Source: Candidatus Bathyoplasma sp. NZ (GTDB lineage: Bacteria; Bacillota_I; Bacilli_A; MAG-NZ). From it: a stretch of 55,983 nucleotides of DNA. Below the pieces are notes generated by a model that searched no databases, was not told the DNA's origin, and saw only the letters and a list, made by a program, of their open reading frames with translations. The stretch lies in assembly GCA_013332095.1 (NCBI GenBank), contig JABENI010000012.1, positions 1-55,983 of the forward strand. The letters are read 5' to 3'. Below, piece after piece: positions 1 through 9,812 of the stretch (position 1 is the stretch's first letter; every line of letters starts with the position of its first letter). The translations under genes were made by a program, and so were the position numbers.

Positions 1-3000
1 CTGCTTCATCACTTATATTATATTTTACTACTACACTGTTTCCTGCTCTTAATTCTGTTCTTGCCATTGCTAGATTTGCTAATAAAGTCGTTTGATCTGC
101 TTTAAAGTACGTTATTACTATGTTGGCACTTATATCTCCATCTTTATTGTCATTTGCTGGTGTATATGGTGCTCTCCAAATATCTGCATCTTCTGTATAT
201 ACTGTTGCTCCATCTACTGAGTTTATTACTGGTACTGTTTTATCTACTATCACTTCACTTTCATCTGTTGTTTCTGTTATTGTCGCAGTGTTCCCTACCT
301 TATCAGCATATGTTATGTTAATTCCTGCTTTTCTTTCTGAAGTTCCTTCTACTACTGTATAGGTTGCAGTATATATATTTCCACTTTTTGTTGCAGTTAC
401 TGTTTCTCCCGCTATTATTACTGTTAGTGTTTCTATCTCCTCACTAAATGTTATTGTTAATGTAATTATATCTCCTACTTTTGCTAATTCTTCACCATTT
501 TGATTGTTACTTTCAATTGTTACTGTTGGTAATGGTGGAGGTGTTTTATCTACTATCACTCCACTTTCATCTGTTGGTGCAGTTACTGCCAAACCAGCGT
601 TCCCTGCCTCATCAGCATATGTTATGTTGAATAATACTGCTCCTTCTGAAGTTCCTTCTACTACTGTATAAGTTGCTTTATAAGTTCCAGGATATCTATC
701 TCCTACTACTGCTACTGTTTCTCCTGCTATTGTTACTGTTATTGTGTCTAGATTTTCTTGACCTTTTGTCATTAATGTTAATGAAATTTCATCTCCTACT
801 TTTGCTAATGTATCATTTTCATTATTACTATTTATCCTAACATATAATATAACTGGTACGCTGGTATCTATTGTAACTGTGCTGTCATCTGTTGTTGATG
901 TTTGTTGAGCACCTTCGTTCCCTACCATATCAACGTATGTTATGTTAATTTTTGCTAATTCTTCTGAAGTTTCTGTTGTTACTTCGTAAGTCGCATAATA
1001 TATAAGTCCACCTTCTGTTCCTGTTACTATTGCATCTTCTCCTGCTATTGTTACTATTGGTGTTTGGATGTTCTCACTAGCTGTTATATCTACTGTGATT
1101 ATATCTCTTACTTTTGCAAATTTTGTACCACTACTACTTTTAATCGTTACTGTTGGTAATGTTGGTAATGTATTATCCATTGTAAATATTGCACTTACTT
1201 CTACTGCATGATTTCCTGCAACATCAGTTGCGTTATATTTTACTACTACATCATTTCCTGCTTCTAATTCTATTATTGCTGCTGCTAAACTTATTTCTGT
1301 GTCTAAGTCATCTGCTTTAAAGTACGTTGCTGTTGCTGTGAAATCTGTATCTATATTATCTGTTACTGTTGCATCTGGTGCTGTCCATTCTGAAACATCA
1401 CCTAAGCTCATCACTCTATCTGCAATTGCCTCTATTTCTGGTGAAGTATTATCATCTATTGTAAATGTTGCACTTACTTCTGCTGTATTTCTTGCATTAT
1501 CAGTTATCTTGTATTTTACTACTACATCTCTTCCTGCTGTTAATTCTGTTTTTGCTTCATCTAATTTTATCCCAGTTCTTCCATTTGCCTTATAGTAACT
1601 TACCCATATCTTATAAGTTATATCTCCATCTATATCATCACTTGCTATTGTTGGTGGTGCTGTCCAAGTTGTAGTAGCTTCTGTATTCATTGTTGCTCCA
1701 TTTACTGCATCTATTACTGGTGCTATATTATCTGCTGGTACTGCCGTAAATGTTGCACTTACTTCTGCTGCAACATTACCTGCTTTATCACTTATATTAT
1801 ATTTTACTACTACATCTCTTGCTGCTCCTAATTCTGTTCTGGCATCTGTTAGATTTATTAAAGTAATTCCATCTTCTTTGTAATATGTTACTTCTATATC
1901 ATCACTTATATCACCATCTATATTATCAATTGCTGTTGCATCTGGTGCTGTCCATTCTGAAACATTTCTTGCATATATTGAATCTCCTACTACTGGCATT
2001 ATTTCTGGTGGGATAATATCATCAGTTGTTGTAAATGTAGCAAATATTTCTACTTTATTTCCCGCCAAAATAACATAATAACCTGCTACTACATCTCTTC
2101 CTGCTGCTAATTCTGTTCTTGCTGCATTTACATATGTTTCTTCTGTTACATATCGATCTCTTGTATGTGGTACTAAAGTTGTTCCATCTGCATTATAATA
2201 ATCTACATATATCCTATCAGTTACATCTCCCACCAAATTATCATATGCTGTTGTTGGTGGTGCTTTCCACTCTGCAACATCTGCTGGGTCTATTACTGCT
2301 CCTTCTACTGGTTCTATTACTACTGGTGCTATAGTCTCTGTCTTAACATATATTTTTTTCCATGTCATAGGGATCCATCCTCCATCACTTCCATCATGTG
2401 CAGTATATTCTATAAGTATTAATTTTCCTGCTGCTAATTCTCTTCTTACTGTAGCTAGATTGCTAATGGGGTAAACAAAATCCTTAACATAATAATACCT
2501 TATGCTCGCAGTTATTCCTTCCTCTACATTATCTGTTACTGTTACTATTGTTGGTGCTGTCCAACTTGAAACATCCTCTATTTCTAAATTTATTTCAAGT
2601 CCCTCCCACCAATTCCGTGACCAATCATATTCTTCATATCCATATCCTTCTACTTCTATTACTGGTCTTGTATTATCTACTGCTGTAAATGTTGCTACTT
2701 CTGTTGCTACATTTCCTGCTGCATCACTTACGTTATATTTTACTACTACACTTCTTCCTCCATATAATTCTGTTCTTGCTACTGTCAGATCTATTGAAGT
2801 TGCACCATCTGCTTTAAAGTATGTTACTACTATGTCATCACTTATATCTCCATCTATATTATCATTTGCTTTTGTTGGTGGTGCAGTCCATCCTGAAACA
2901 CTTGCTGTACTCCATCCGTAAGGTTCTGATGTAAACACTGAACTTCCTGCTACTTGTTCTATTATTGGTGCTGTATTATCTCCTGGTGCTGCATTTAGTG

Positions 3001-5044
3001 TAAATGTTGCACTTACTTCTTCTGCCTTGTTTTCTGCTTTATCGATTGCATTATATTTTACTACTACATCTCTTCCTGCTTCTAATTCTGTTCTGGCTTC
3101 TGTTAGATCTATTTCTGTTTCTAAATCATCTGCTTTAAAGTATGTTACTTCTATGTCATCACTTATATCTCCATATATATTATCATTTGCATTTGTTGTT
3201 GGTGCTTTCCAATCTGAAACAACAGCTATACTTACCTCCTCATCTGTTACTGCCTCTATTTCTGGTGGGGTATTATCAGCTGTTGTAAATGTTGCAGTTG
3301 TTTCTGCATAACTTGATGATTCCCCATATACTGAATATTTTACTACTACCTCTCTTCCTGCTGCTAATTCTGTTCTGGCATCTGTTAGATTTATTAAAGT
3401 AATTCCATTTTCTTTATAATAACTTACCCATATCTTATCAGTTACGTCTCCCATCATATTATCCTGTGCTGTTGTTGGTGGTGCTTCCCATCCTGAAAGA
3501 TCTTCTATTACTGCTCCTTCTACTGGTTCTATTACTAGTGTTGTAATCTCTAACCTAACCCAAAATGTATATTCACGGGCTTTATTTCCTGCTGCATCAC
3601 TTACATTATATCTTAATAATACCTCTTCTCCTTCTGTTATTGCTCTTTTTGCTACCTCTAGATCTCCCAAAGACGAACCAAGTTTTGAATAGTATGTTAT
3701 ATCCACAGTTAATCCTTCATCTACATTATCTGTTGCTGTTGCTGTTAGTGGTATCCAACTTGAAACATCATCTATTTCTAAATATGAAGTATAACTGTAA
3801 TAACTGGGATTGATAAATACTTCTCCTAATACAATTCTTGGTGCTGTATTATCTATTGCTATAAATGTTGCATTTACTTCATCTGCCGCATTTCCTGCTT
3901 CATCACTTACATTATATTTTGTTACTACACTTCTTCCTCCATATAATTCTGTTCTTGCTGTTGATAAATTTATCCATGTTCCATCTGCTTTAAAGTATGT
4001 TACTACTATATCATCACTTATATCACCATCTATATCATCATTTGCTTTTGTATTTGGTGCTTTCCATTTTGAAACAATATCTATACTTATCTCTCCACCT
4101 GTTATTTCCTCTATTTCTGGTAGAGTATTATCATCTGTTGTAAATATTGCACTTACTGCTGCTGCATTTCCTGCTCTATCAATTACACTATATTTTACTA
4201 CCACATCTCTTTCCTCTTTTAATTCTTTTCTTGCTGCACCTAAATCTGCTAATTCGATTGTTCTGTCTGCGTTGAAGTATTTTACTACTATATCATCACT
4301 TATATCTCCATCTATATTATCACTTGCTGTTGCTATTGGTGCTGTCCAATTTGAAATATCTTCTGTATATAATAAACCTCCTGCTACTGGCATTATTTTG
4401 GGTAAGATATTATCATCTGTTGCAAATGTTGCAGTTACTACTGTTGCATAATTACCTGCATAATCTCTTGCATCATATTTTACTACGACATCTCTTCCTT
4501 CTCTTAATTCTGTCCTTGCTTCTGTTAAATTTATCGATGGTGTTCTACCATAATATCCAATTGAAGCAAATGCCTCATCTGCTTTATAGTATTTTCCATT
4601 AACTGTAAAATCTGGCTTTATATTATCTGTTGCAGTTGCTAATGGTGCTGTCCAATTTGAAATATCTTCTGCATTTACTAATTCATCAGATACTGCTTCT
4701 ATTATTGGTTCTATTTCATCCCATACTACAATTTTAATACTTGTTTCTCCAGAATCACTCAATACTCTTACTATATTATTCCCCTTTATTTGTAAAGATA
4801 AATACGGGGTTAATATCATTGGTTTTGATGTCTTATATACACTGATTTCATTGATAAAAACTTCTTTTATTTTCCCGCTATCTATTCTTACCTGATAACC
4901 TTGAGTATGACTATATCCACTACTAGTAATTGCTGCATTTACCTCTGTTTCTATAAATCTTGGTGATACGAGCGCTACTATTGTTAATGTTACTATCATT
5001 AATAAATAGCATGTTTTTTTTAAAACTTTTGTTATTTCTTCCAT
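1..5044 (-). CDS. Giant secreted Ig-like repeat surface protein (C-terminus beyond window)
   Basis: One reading frame stays open from the ATG at 5044 to the window edge, about 1,681 codons, so the C-terminus is missing. The start follows a strong ribosome site (AAGGAGGAAG). Residues 1-38 form a signal peptide: charged start, hydrophobic core, and a VNA-A cleavage motif. After a short N-terminal domain the protein is a chain of about 13 modules of 90-110 residues. Each has a W-x-AP motif, a DNIDGDIS-like motif, YFKADG, ARTEL, and VVKYNVSDxAGN, resembling DUF5011/HYR-type bacterial Ig-like domains. Near positions 240-1180 three modules of another Ig-like type (TLTITFSEEI, YTATYTVVEGTSE, ITYADKxGN) are inserted. 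I infer a cell-surface adhesin or stalk protein. No anchor is visible because the end is cut off. Function beyond this is unknown. Confidence 0.85.
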   Translation of the reverse strand, partial: MEEITKVLKKTCYLLMIVTLTIVALVSPRFIETEVNAAITSSGYSHTQGYQVRIDSGKIKEVFINEISVYKTSKPMILTPYLSLQIKGNNIVRVLSDSGETSIKIVVWDEIEPIIEAVSDELVNAEDISNWTAPLATATDNIKPDFTVNGKYYKADEAFASIGYYGRTPSINLTEARTELREGRDVVVKYDARDYAGNYATVVTATFATDDNILPKIMPVAGGLLYTEDISNWTAPIATASDNIDGDISDDIVVKYFNADRTIELADLGAARKELKEERDVVVKYSVIDRAGNAAAVSAIFTTDDNTLPEIEEITGGEISIDIVSKWKAPNTKANDDIDGDISDDIVVTYFKADGTWINLSTARTELYGGRSVVTKYNVSDEAGNAADEVNATFIAIDNTAPRIVLGEVFINPSYYSYTSYLEIDDVSSWIPLTATATDNVDEGLTVDITYYSKLGSSLGDLEVAKRAITEGEEVLLRYNVSDAAGNKAREYTFWVRLEITTLVIEPVEGAVIEDLSGWEAPPTTAQDNMMGDVTDKIWVSYYKENGITLINLTDARTELAAGREVVVKYSVYGESSSYAETTATFTTADNTPPEIEAVTDEEVSIAVVSDWKAPTTNANDNIYGDISDDIEVTYFKADDLETEIDLTEARTELEAGRDVVVKYNAIDKAENKAEEVSATFTLNAAPGDNTAPIIEQVAGSSVFTSEPYGWSTASVSGWTAPPTKANDNIDGDISDDIVVTYFKADGATSIDLTVARTELYGGRSVVVKYNVSDAAGNVATEVATFTAVDNTRPVIEVEGYGYEEYDWSRNWWEGLEINLEIEDVSSWTAPTIVTVTDNVEEGITASIRYYYVKDFVYPISNLATVRRELAAGKLILIEYTAHDGSDGGWIPMTWKKIYVKTETIAPVVIEPVEGAVIDPADVAEWKAPPTTAYDNLVGDVTDRIYVDYYNADGTTLVPHTRDRYVTEETYVNAARTELAAGRDVVAGYYVILAGNKVEIFATFTTTDDIIPPEIMPVVGDSIYARNVSEWTAPDATAIDNIDGDISDDIEVTYYKEDGITLINLTDARTELGAARDVVVKYNISDKAGNVAAEVSATFTAVPADNIAPVIDAVNGATMNTEATTTWTAPPTIASDDIDGDITYKIWVSYYKANGRTGIKLDEAKTELTAGRDVVVKYKITDNARNTAEVSATFTIDDNTSPEIEAIADRVMSLGDVSEWTAPDATVTDNIDTDFTATATYFKADDLDTEISLAAAIIELEAGNDVVVKYNATDVAGNHAVEVSAIFTMDNTLPTLPTVTIKSSSGTKFAKVRDIITVDITASENIQTPIVTIAGEDAIVTGTEGGLIYYATYEVTTETSEELAKINITYVDMVGNEGAQQTSTTDDSTVTIDTSVPVILYVRINSNNENDTLAKVGDEISLTLMTKGQENLDTITVTIAGETVAVVGDRYPGTYKATYTVVEGTSEGAVLFNITYADEAGNAGLAVTAPTDESGVIVDKTPPPLPTVTIESNNQNGEELAKVGDIITLTITFSEEIETLTVIIAGETVTATKSGNIYTATYTVVEGTSERKAGINITYADKVGNTATITETTDESEVIVDKTVPVINSVDGATVYTEDADIWRAPYTPANDNKDGDISANIVITYFKADQTTLLANLAMARTELRAGNSVVVKYNISDEA
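130..4690 (-). repeat. Coding tandem modules of about 270-330 bp
   Basis: The WxAP codons recur near 4660, 4349, 4050, 3752, 3482, 3210, 2885, 2555, 2262, 1952, 1655, 1380 and 170. That is a period of about 100 codons, with similar but not identical DNA. The gap from 1180 to 240 holds the second Ig-like module type. Such repeats recombine easily and break assemblies, which may explain why the contig ends here. Confidence 0.8.
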
Positions 5045-5059
5045 TCTACTTCCTCCTTA

Positions 5060-5100
5060 TTGTTTGTTTCACTTAATGATATCATAATATGGAAAATTTT
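5060..5100 (-). promoter_or_regulatory. Possible promoter of the giant surface protein
   Basis: Reading the minus strand, a TATGATATCAT stretch lies about 35 bases upstream of the start codon and could serve as a -10 box. The region 17 bases further up (TGGCAA) is only a weak -35. The call rests on position and the -10 alone. Confidence 0.3.
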
Positions 5101-5411
5101 GCCATTTTTTATTTTTTTTAGTTAATTAGTTAATATTTTAAATTCTAATATTATTAGTTAGTTGTTTTCTACTACCATTGTACAACTACTACTTTTTACT
5201 TTCATCTATTCCAATTTTTAATGTTTTTTTTCTCCCTAAACTAATTCTTTTAATTTCAATATATCAATTACAATTAGACTTGCCTATTTTAATTTTAACT
5301 ATTTTTTAACATATTTCTATTTTTTATTAGTTCTATTCGCAAATTCTACTAGTCTTTTTAAACAGTTTTACTTCTCCTTATAATATGTCCGAATGTTATC
5401 TGTTATTGTCT

Positions 5412-5585
5412 TTAGTAATACATAATCATTTTATTGGCTCTATCTGTAATTTTTGTCTCATCTCTATCAATAATTTTTTTATCTGAATTGAATTTGTTAA
5501 TTTTGGAAAATTTTTTTAGAATGTAAGACCCCAAATAAATTATCAGTTTTCTTGTATTATTGAAGGATTCAGGAGATACCTCCAT
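5412..5585 (-). CDS. Short orphan reading frame, 57 codons, possible gene remnant
   Basis: An ATG at 5585 opens a 57-codon frame rich in Lys, Ile and Asp that ends at 5412 with TAA. I do not recognise the product. Beyond the stop, another frame stays protein-like for about 30 codons (ITDNIRTYYKEK, then a stop, then CLKRLVEFANRTNKK). This suggests a decayed larger gene rather than a true small protein. There is no convincing ribosome site. Confidence 0.2.
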   Translation of the reverse strand: MEVSPESFNNTRKLIIYLGSYILKKFSKINKFNSDKKIIDRDETKITDRANKMIMYY

Positions 5586-5765
5586 AATATCTTTTAATCC
5601 AAGGATATAATATCAAGTGTGCTATGCTCTCCCTTAACAATTGTTTTTTAGATTCTTCAAAATTTATATACTATTACAATTTTTAATTTTTTTTGCTTCA
5701 AGATTTATTTTTACCATCCTTGCCCCTACAGATAAAATAATTTTTTTGAATATATTATATAAGCA

Positions 5766-5805
5766 TAAAAAAAGTTAACGGATTTTTTTTATGTCCGTTA
5801 ACTTT
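5766..5805 (-). terminator. Intrinsic terminator of the fdh operon
   Basis: An 11-bp perfect stem (AAGTTAACGGA with TCCGTTAACTT) closes an A-rich loop and is followed on the minus strand by seven T. It sits 17 bases past the mobA-fdhD stop codon. Confidence 0.9.
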
Positions 5806-5822
5806 ATCCCAATTCGTCTTAT

Positions 5823-7154
5823 TCAGCTTCTTTTTATTCTAAACTGATTTGCATAGATATTCATTTTATTTTTTCTAGCAAATCCTATTAAAGTTACTCC
5901 ATATTTTTCTGCTAATTTAATCGCTAGTGATGTCGGTGCACTTTTAGAGACAATAATTTTAATTTTCGTAAAAATGCATTTTAAAATCATTTCACTCGAT
6001 ATTCGTCCACTTATCAACAACACTCCATCAACACTAAAATTATTGTTTAAAATATTTCCGATAATTTTATCAACAGCGTTGTGTCTACCGATGTCTTCTT
6101 TAAAAATTTCAATATCTCCGACTTGATAAACGGCACCATGCACTCCACCAGTTGCCTTAAACAAATCACTTTCATCAATTAATTTTTTCGTTAATTTTAA
6201 AATAATCTCTTTTGTTGTTATCACAGAATCATCTAACATCTCAATACTCAGTTGATCCAATTTTTCATGGAATTCAGTCCCCGTACCACATCCTGAAAAC
6301 AATATTTTTTCTTTTGATGCTCCGACAAAATTACTATCACTTTTAACGTATACTAGATTATCTTTAAATTCAATATTTTTTATTTCATCGATATTGTTAA
6401 TAATGCCCATACTTTTTAAGTAACCAACTACTAAATCTGCTAAATCAGTAGGAATAGTTAAAATAGTCAATAATTTTTGGTCGTTTAAATAAATAGTTAG
6501 GGGATATTTTTCTACCACTAAATCACTAGTTTTAACTTCTACTTCACCGACTAATTTAGTAATTTCAACTTTTTGATAATTTTTCACATCGATTAAATCA
6601 GTTATTTGATTGATGTTATAAAATAAATCAGCATTTTTAATTTTTGGTAAAAGATCTAAATCAATCAGATAACTTTTCCCTAAATTAATCAATCGATACA
6701 GACTAGTTATTCTATCTAGATAATCTGAATGAAAATACTTTAAACAATCTTTATGATAAACGCCATGAAAAGGCTCGATATAACCGTTGTTTATACTAGC
6801 ATAAATTTGATATTTTTCACTTAAATTATTGATATATTTAAAATATTCTACACTGAAATTAGGCATGTCAGCAGCCAGTAAATATAAATAATCACTTTGA
6901 CAATTTTCTAAGGCTACTCTTAATCCTTCAGTCGGACCTTTAAATTTATGTTGATCTGTTAAAGTTAGACAATTTAAGTTTTTATAAAATTTTGGGTTAT
7001 TAGTCACAACTATTACTTCTTCAAAATATTTATTCAATTCCTTAATTTTTTTATGGATTAAAAATTGATCATCCTCTTTCAAAAATTCTTTATTAAAAGG
7101 CATTCTTTTACTTTCTCCACCTGCTAAAATCGCCACACTTTTAATATTAAGCAT
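5823..7154 (-). CDS. MobA-FdhD fusion: molybdenum cofactor guanylyltransferase and formate dehydrogenase sulfurtransferase
   Basis: The 443-residue protein joins two enzymes that are usually separate. Residues 1 to about 190 match MobA, with the nucleotide-binding loop LAGGESKRM followed by a Lys. MobA attaches GMP to molybdopterin. Residues from about 200 match FdhD, which moves sulfur from a cysteine desulfurase to the molybdenum cofactor of formate dehydrogenase. The FdhD part keeps GGVHGA, EDIGRHNAVDKIIG and GRISSEM. The cysteine loop reads SGCGTGTE, with one Cys where E. coli has CGVC, so only the first Cys is kept. The start overlaps the fdhA stop by 8 bases with no clear ribosome site, which points to translational coupling. 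Both domains serve the fdhA product just upstream. Confidence 0.9.
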   Translation of the reverse strand: MLNIKSVAILAGGESKRMPFNKEFLKEDDQFLIHKKIKELNKYFEEVIVVTNNPKFYKNLNCLTLTDQHKFKGPTEGLRVALENCQSDYLYLLAADMPNFSVEYFKYINNLSEKYQIYASINNGYIEPFHGVYHKDCLKYFHSDYLDRITSLYRLINLGKSYLIDLDLLPKIKNADLFYNINQITDLIDVKNYQKVEITKLVGEVEVKTSDLVVEKYPLTIYLNDQKLLTILTIPTDLADLVVGYLKSMGIINNIDEIKNIEFKDNLVYVKSDSNFVGASKEKILFSGCGTGTEFHEKLDQLSIEMLDDSVITTKEIILKLTKKLIDESDLFKATGGVHGAVYQVGDIEIFKEDIGRHNAVDKIIGNILNNNFSVDGVLLISGRISSEMILKCIFTKIKIIVSKSAPTSLAIKLAEKYGVTLIGFARKNKMNIYANQFRIKRS

Positions 7155-9804
7155 TAAATTTTATCGCACAAACTTTTAATTCTGGTATCCCGCAGTATTG
7201 ATCAGCCGCTGTATTGGTTAGTACGTTAGCTCCTTCAGCAAAATGGAAAGGCATAAAACAAACATCATCTTGTAAAATTTCTTTTACTTTTACTCTAACT
7301 TTAATCGACCCTCTTCTTGAAGTTACGGTAGTCATTTCTCCATCAGTTAAATTATATTTAGTAGCAGTAAAACTGTTAATTTCGATATAATTTTCTTTTA
7401 CTAAAGTATTAATTCCTTTAGTTTTATCAGTCATTGTTCTTGTATGATATTGATATAGTGTTCTTCCGGTGGTCATCGTAACAGGATATTCTTTATTCGC
7501 TACTTCTGCTGATTCTAAATATTCTACTTTACTGAACAATGCTTTTTTTCTCGTGAATTTTTCTTCGTATAAATACTTAGTTCCTGGATGATTTTTGTCC
7601 GTACACGGCCACTGTAATCCTTTTATTTTAAGTCTATCGTAATTAATTCCACTATAAATTGGGGTTAAACTAGCAATCTCATCCATAATTTCACTTGGTG
7701 TTTTATTCTCTTGATAACCAAATACCGTCATTAATTCTTGTAAAATCATATAATCTGGTTTTGAGTTTCCGACCGGTTCAATCGCCTTATTTACCATTTG
7801 AACTCTTCTTTCAGTATTAGTGAAAGTACCTTCTTTTTCAGCAAATGAAGATGCTGGTAAAACAACATCGGCATATTCTGCTGTTTCTGTTAAAAACATA
7901 TCTTGGACAACTAAGAAGTTTACTTTTTCAAACGCCGCTTTAACATGATTAGTATCAGGGTCTGATACTATTGGATTTTCTCCCATCACATAAGCAAATT
8001 TAACAGATCCATCAGCCATTCCTTCAATCATCTCGGGAATTCTTATTCCTGGAGTGCTATCAATTTTAACATCCCATGCTTTCTCAAATTTAGCTCTAGC
8101 TTCATCATTAAATACTTTTTGATATCCAGTAAGGTTATTTGGTAACCCTCCCATATCACATGCTCCTTGAACGTTGTTTTGTCCACGAAGGGGATTTATC
8201 CCAGCATTCTTTTTACCAATATTTCCCGTAATAAGTCCTAAATTACACAGTGATTTAACTCCGTTAGTACCGTTAGAATGTTGGGTAACACCCATTGCAT
8301 AGTATATTCCAGCACTTTTAGCACTGGCAAATATTTTTGCTGCTTCAATAATATCTTCTTCTTTACAACCACAAATTTTTGCTGCTTTTTTAGGAGTAAA
8401 GTCAATTATTCCTGTTAAAAATTCGGCATATCCTTCTGTCCGACTCTCAATATATTTTTGATCTGCTAATCCATTGTGGTAGATATAATTTGCCATTCCG
8501 TTATACAGAGCAATATTTGTTCCTGGCTTAATTTGAACAAAAACATCACTGTGTTTAACCAGATCAATTTTACGAGGCTCGGCAACAATAATTTTTGCCC
8601 CTTTTCTTTTAGCTTGTTTGATAAAGTAACTTAACACTGGATGGGTATCTGTGGTATTTGAGCCTGTAATAAACAAGCAATCATTATTTTCAATTTCGCT
8701 AATACTGTTTGTCATTGCACCTCTACCTAAAGTAGCTGCCAACCCGGCAACTGTCGCAGAGTGTCACAATCTAGCGCAGTGATCGATATTATTCGTTTTA
8801 AAGACTTGGCGAAACATTTTTTGAAACAAATAATTTTCTTCGTTAGTACATCTAGCAGATGAAAATCCAACAAAACTATTGCTTTCACCTTTAAATTCTA
8901 AATATTTTTGATTGATTTTAGCGTAGGCTTCTTCCCAAGTAGCCTCGACTAACTTACCATTTTTTCTAACTAACGGTGTCGTTAATCGATCTCGGTGGTT
9001 AATGAAATTAAATGCATATTTTCCTTTTACACACAACAATCCTCTGTTTGACCCCTCTTCATTGGCATCAACTCTCACAATTTTCCCTTTGTGAACAACT
9101 AACTCCATCTGACAACCTACACCACAATAGCTACAAGTTGTTCTAACTTTATCAACATCCCAATTACGGTACTTATCCGCTGTTTTGTTCAACAGTGCTC
9201 CTGTTGGACAAACACTAACGCAACTACCACAACTTACACAACCTGCATCTTCAAAATTGTCATTTCCGAATGAAACGTATGTTTCTTGACCACGGTTTTT
9301 AAAGCCTAGAGCTCCAACACCTACTTGTTCTGAACAAATTCTTACGCACTTTCCACACAAAATACATTTATCAGGATCAATTTCAAAAAAATGATTTGTC
9401 GCATTTTTTGCTATTGCTTCTTTTCTCACTGAGTAAATAGGTTCAGCATCAACATCGTATTCAAAACTGTAGTCTTGCAGTTTACATTCACCACTTTTAC
9501 CACATTTCATACAATCATTAGGATGACCTGCCCATATTAACGATAAATTAATTTTAAGAGCGATGCGTACTTTTTCGCTTTCTGTATTAACTACCATGCC
9601 CTCTTTTACTTCTAAATTACAAGAAGTTAAAAGTTTATCTGTTCCTTCTACTTCTACTATACACAATCTACAACTAGTCTGTTTGCTCAATCTGTCATCA
9701 TCACAAAACGTCGGAATTTCAATCCCTAACTCCCGAGCTGCTTTTAAAACTGTAGTGTTCTCTTCAACTTCAATCTGATTTCCGTTTATTATCAATTTAA
9801 TCAT
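7147..9804 (-). CDS. fdhA: Formate dehydrogenase catalytic subunit, selenocysteine-containing
   Basis: The 885-residue protein is interrupted by an in-frame TGA (8764-8766) that I read as selenocysteine 347. The context HCARL-U-HSATVAGL matches the active site of E. coli FdhF (CCARV-U-HGPSVAGL). Domains in order: NuoG-like [2Fe-2S] ferredoxin (Cys34, 45, 48, 62), a His/Cys cluster motif (HPNDCMKCGKSGEC), two 4Fe-4S motifs (CILCGKCVRIC and CVSCGSCVSVC), the molybdopterin Fe4S4 domain (CSYCGVGC), then the catalytic and dinucleotide-binding domains. It oxidises formate or reduces CO2. The start at 9804 is chosen because ferredoxin homology begins there and AAGGTAGGT lies just before it; an in-frame codon at 9855 falls inside nuoF. 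It forms a complex with the two upstream subunits. Confidence 0.95.
8728..8766 (-). promoter_or_regulatory. SECIS hairpin of fdhA
   Basis: Directly after the UGA, GTTGCC (8751-8746) pairs with GGCAGC (8740-8735) around the loop GGGTT. The loop begins 18 bases after the UGA, the same spacing as in E. coli fdhF, whose loop is GGTCT. This is the expected recognition site for SelB. Confidence 0.8.
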
Positions 9805-9812
9805 CTTCTTAC

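Larger units (their letters stand above)
5045..5765. other. AT-rich intergenic stretch between surface gene and fdh operon
   Basis: About 720 bases hold the presumed surface-gene promoter at one end and the orphan frame at 5412-5585. Otherwise it has homopolymer-rich, stop-dense DNA with no RNA gene that I can recognise. Confidence 0.5.

Noticed and set aside
120-4602. Plus-strand frames rich in Leu, Ser and Thr across the left 4.6 kb
   Set aside because: They are antisense to the repeat modules of the minus-strand surface protein and have no ribosome sites; the repeats alone create them.
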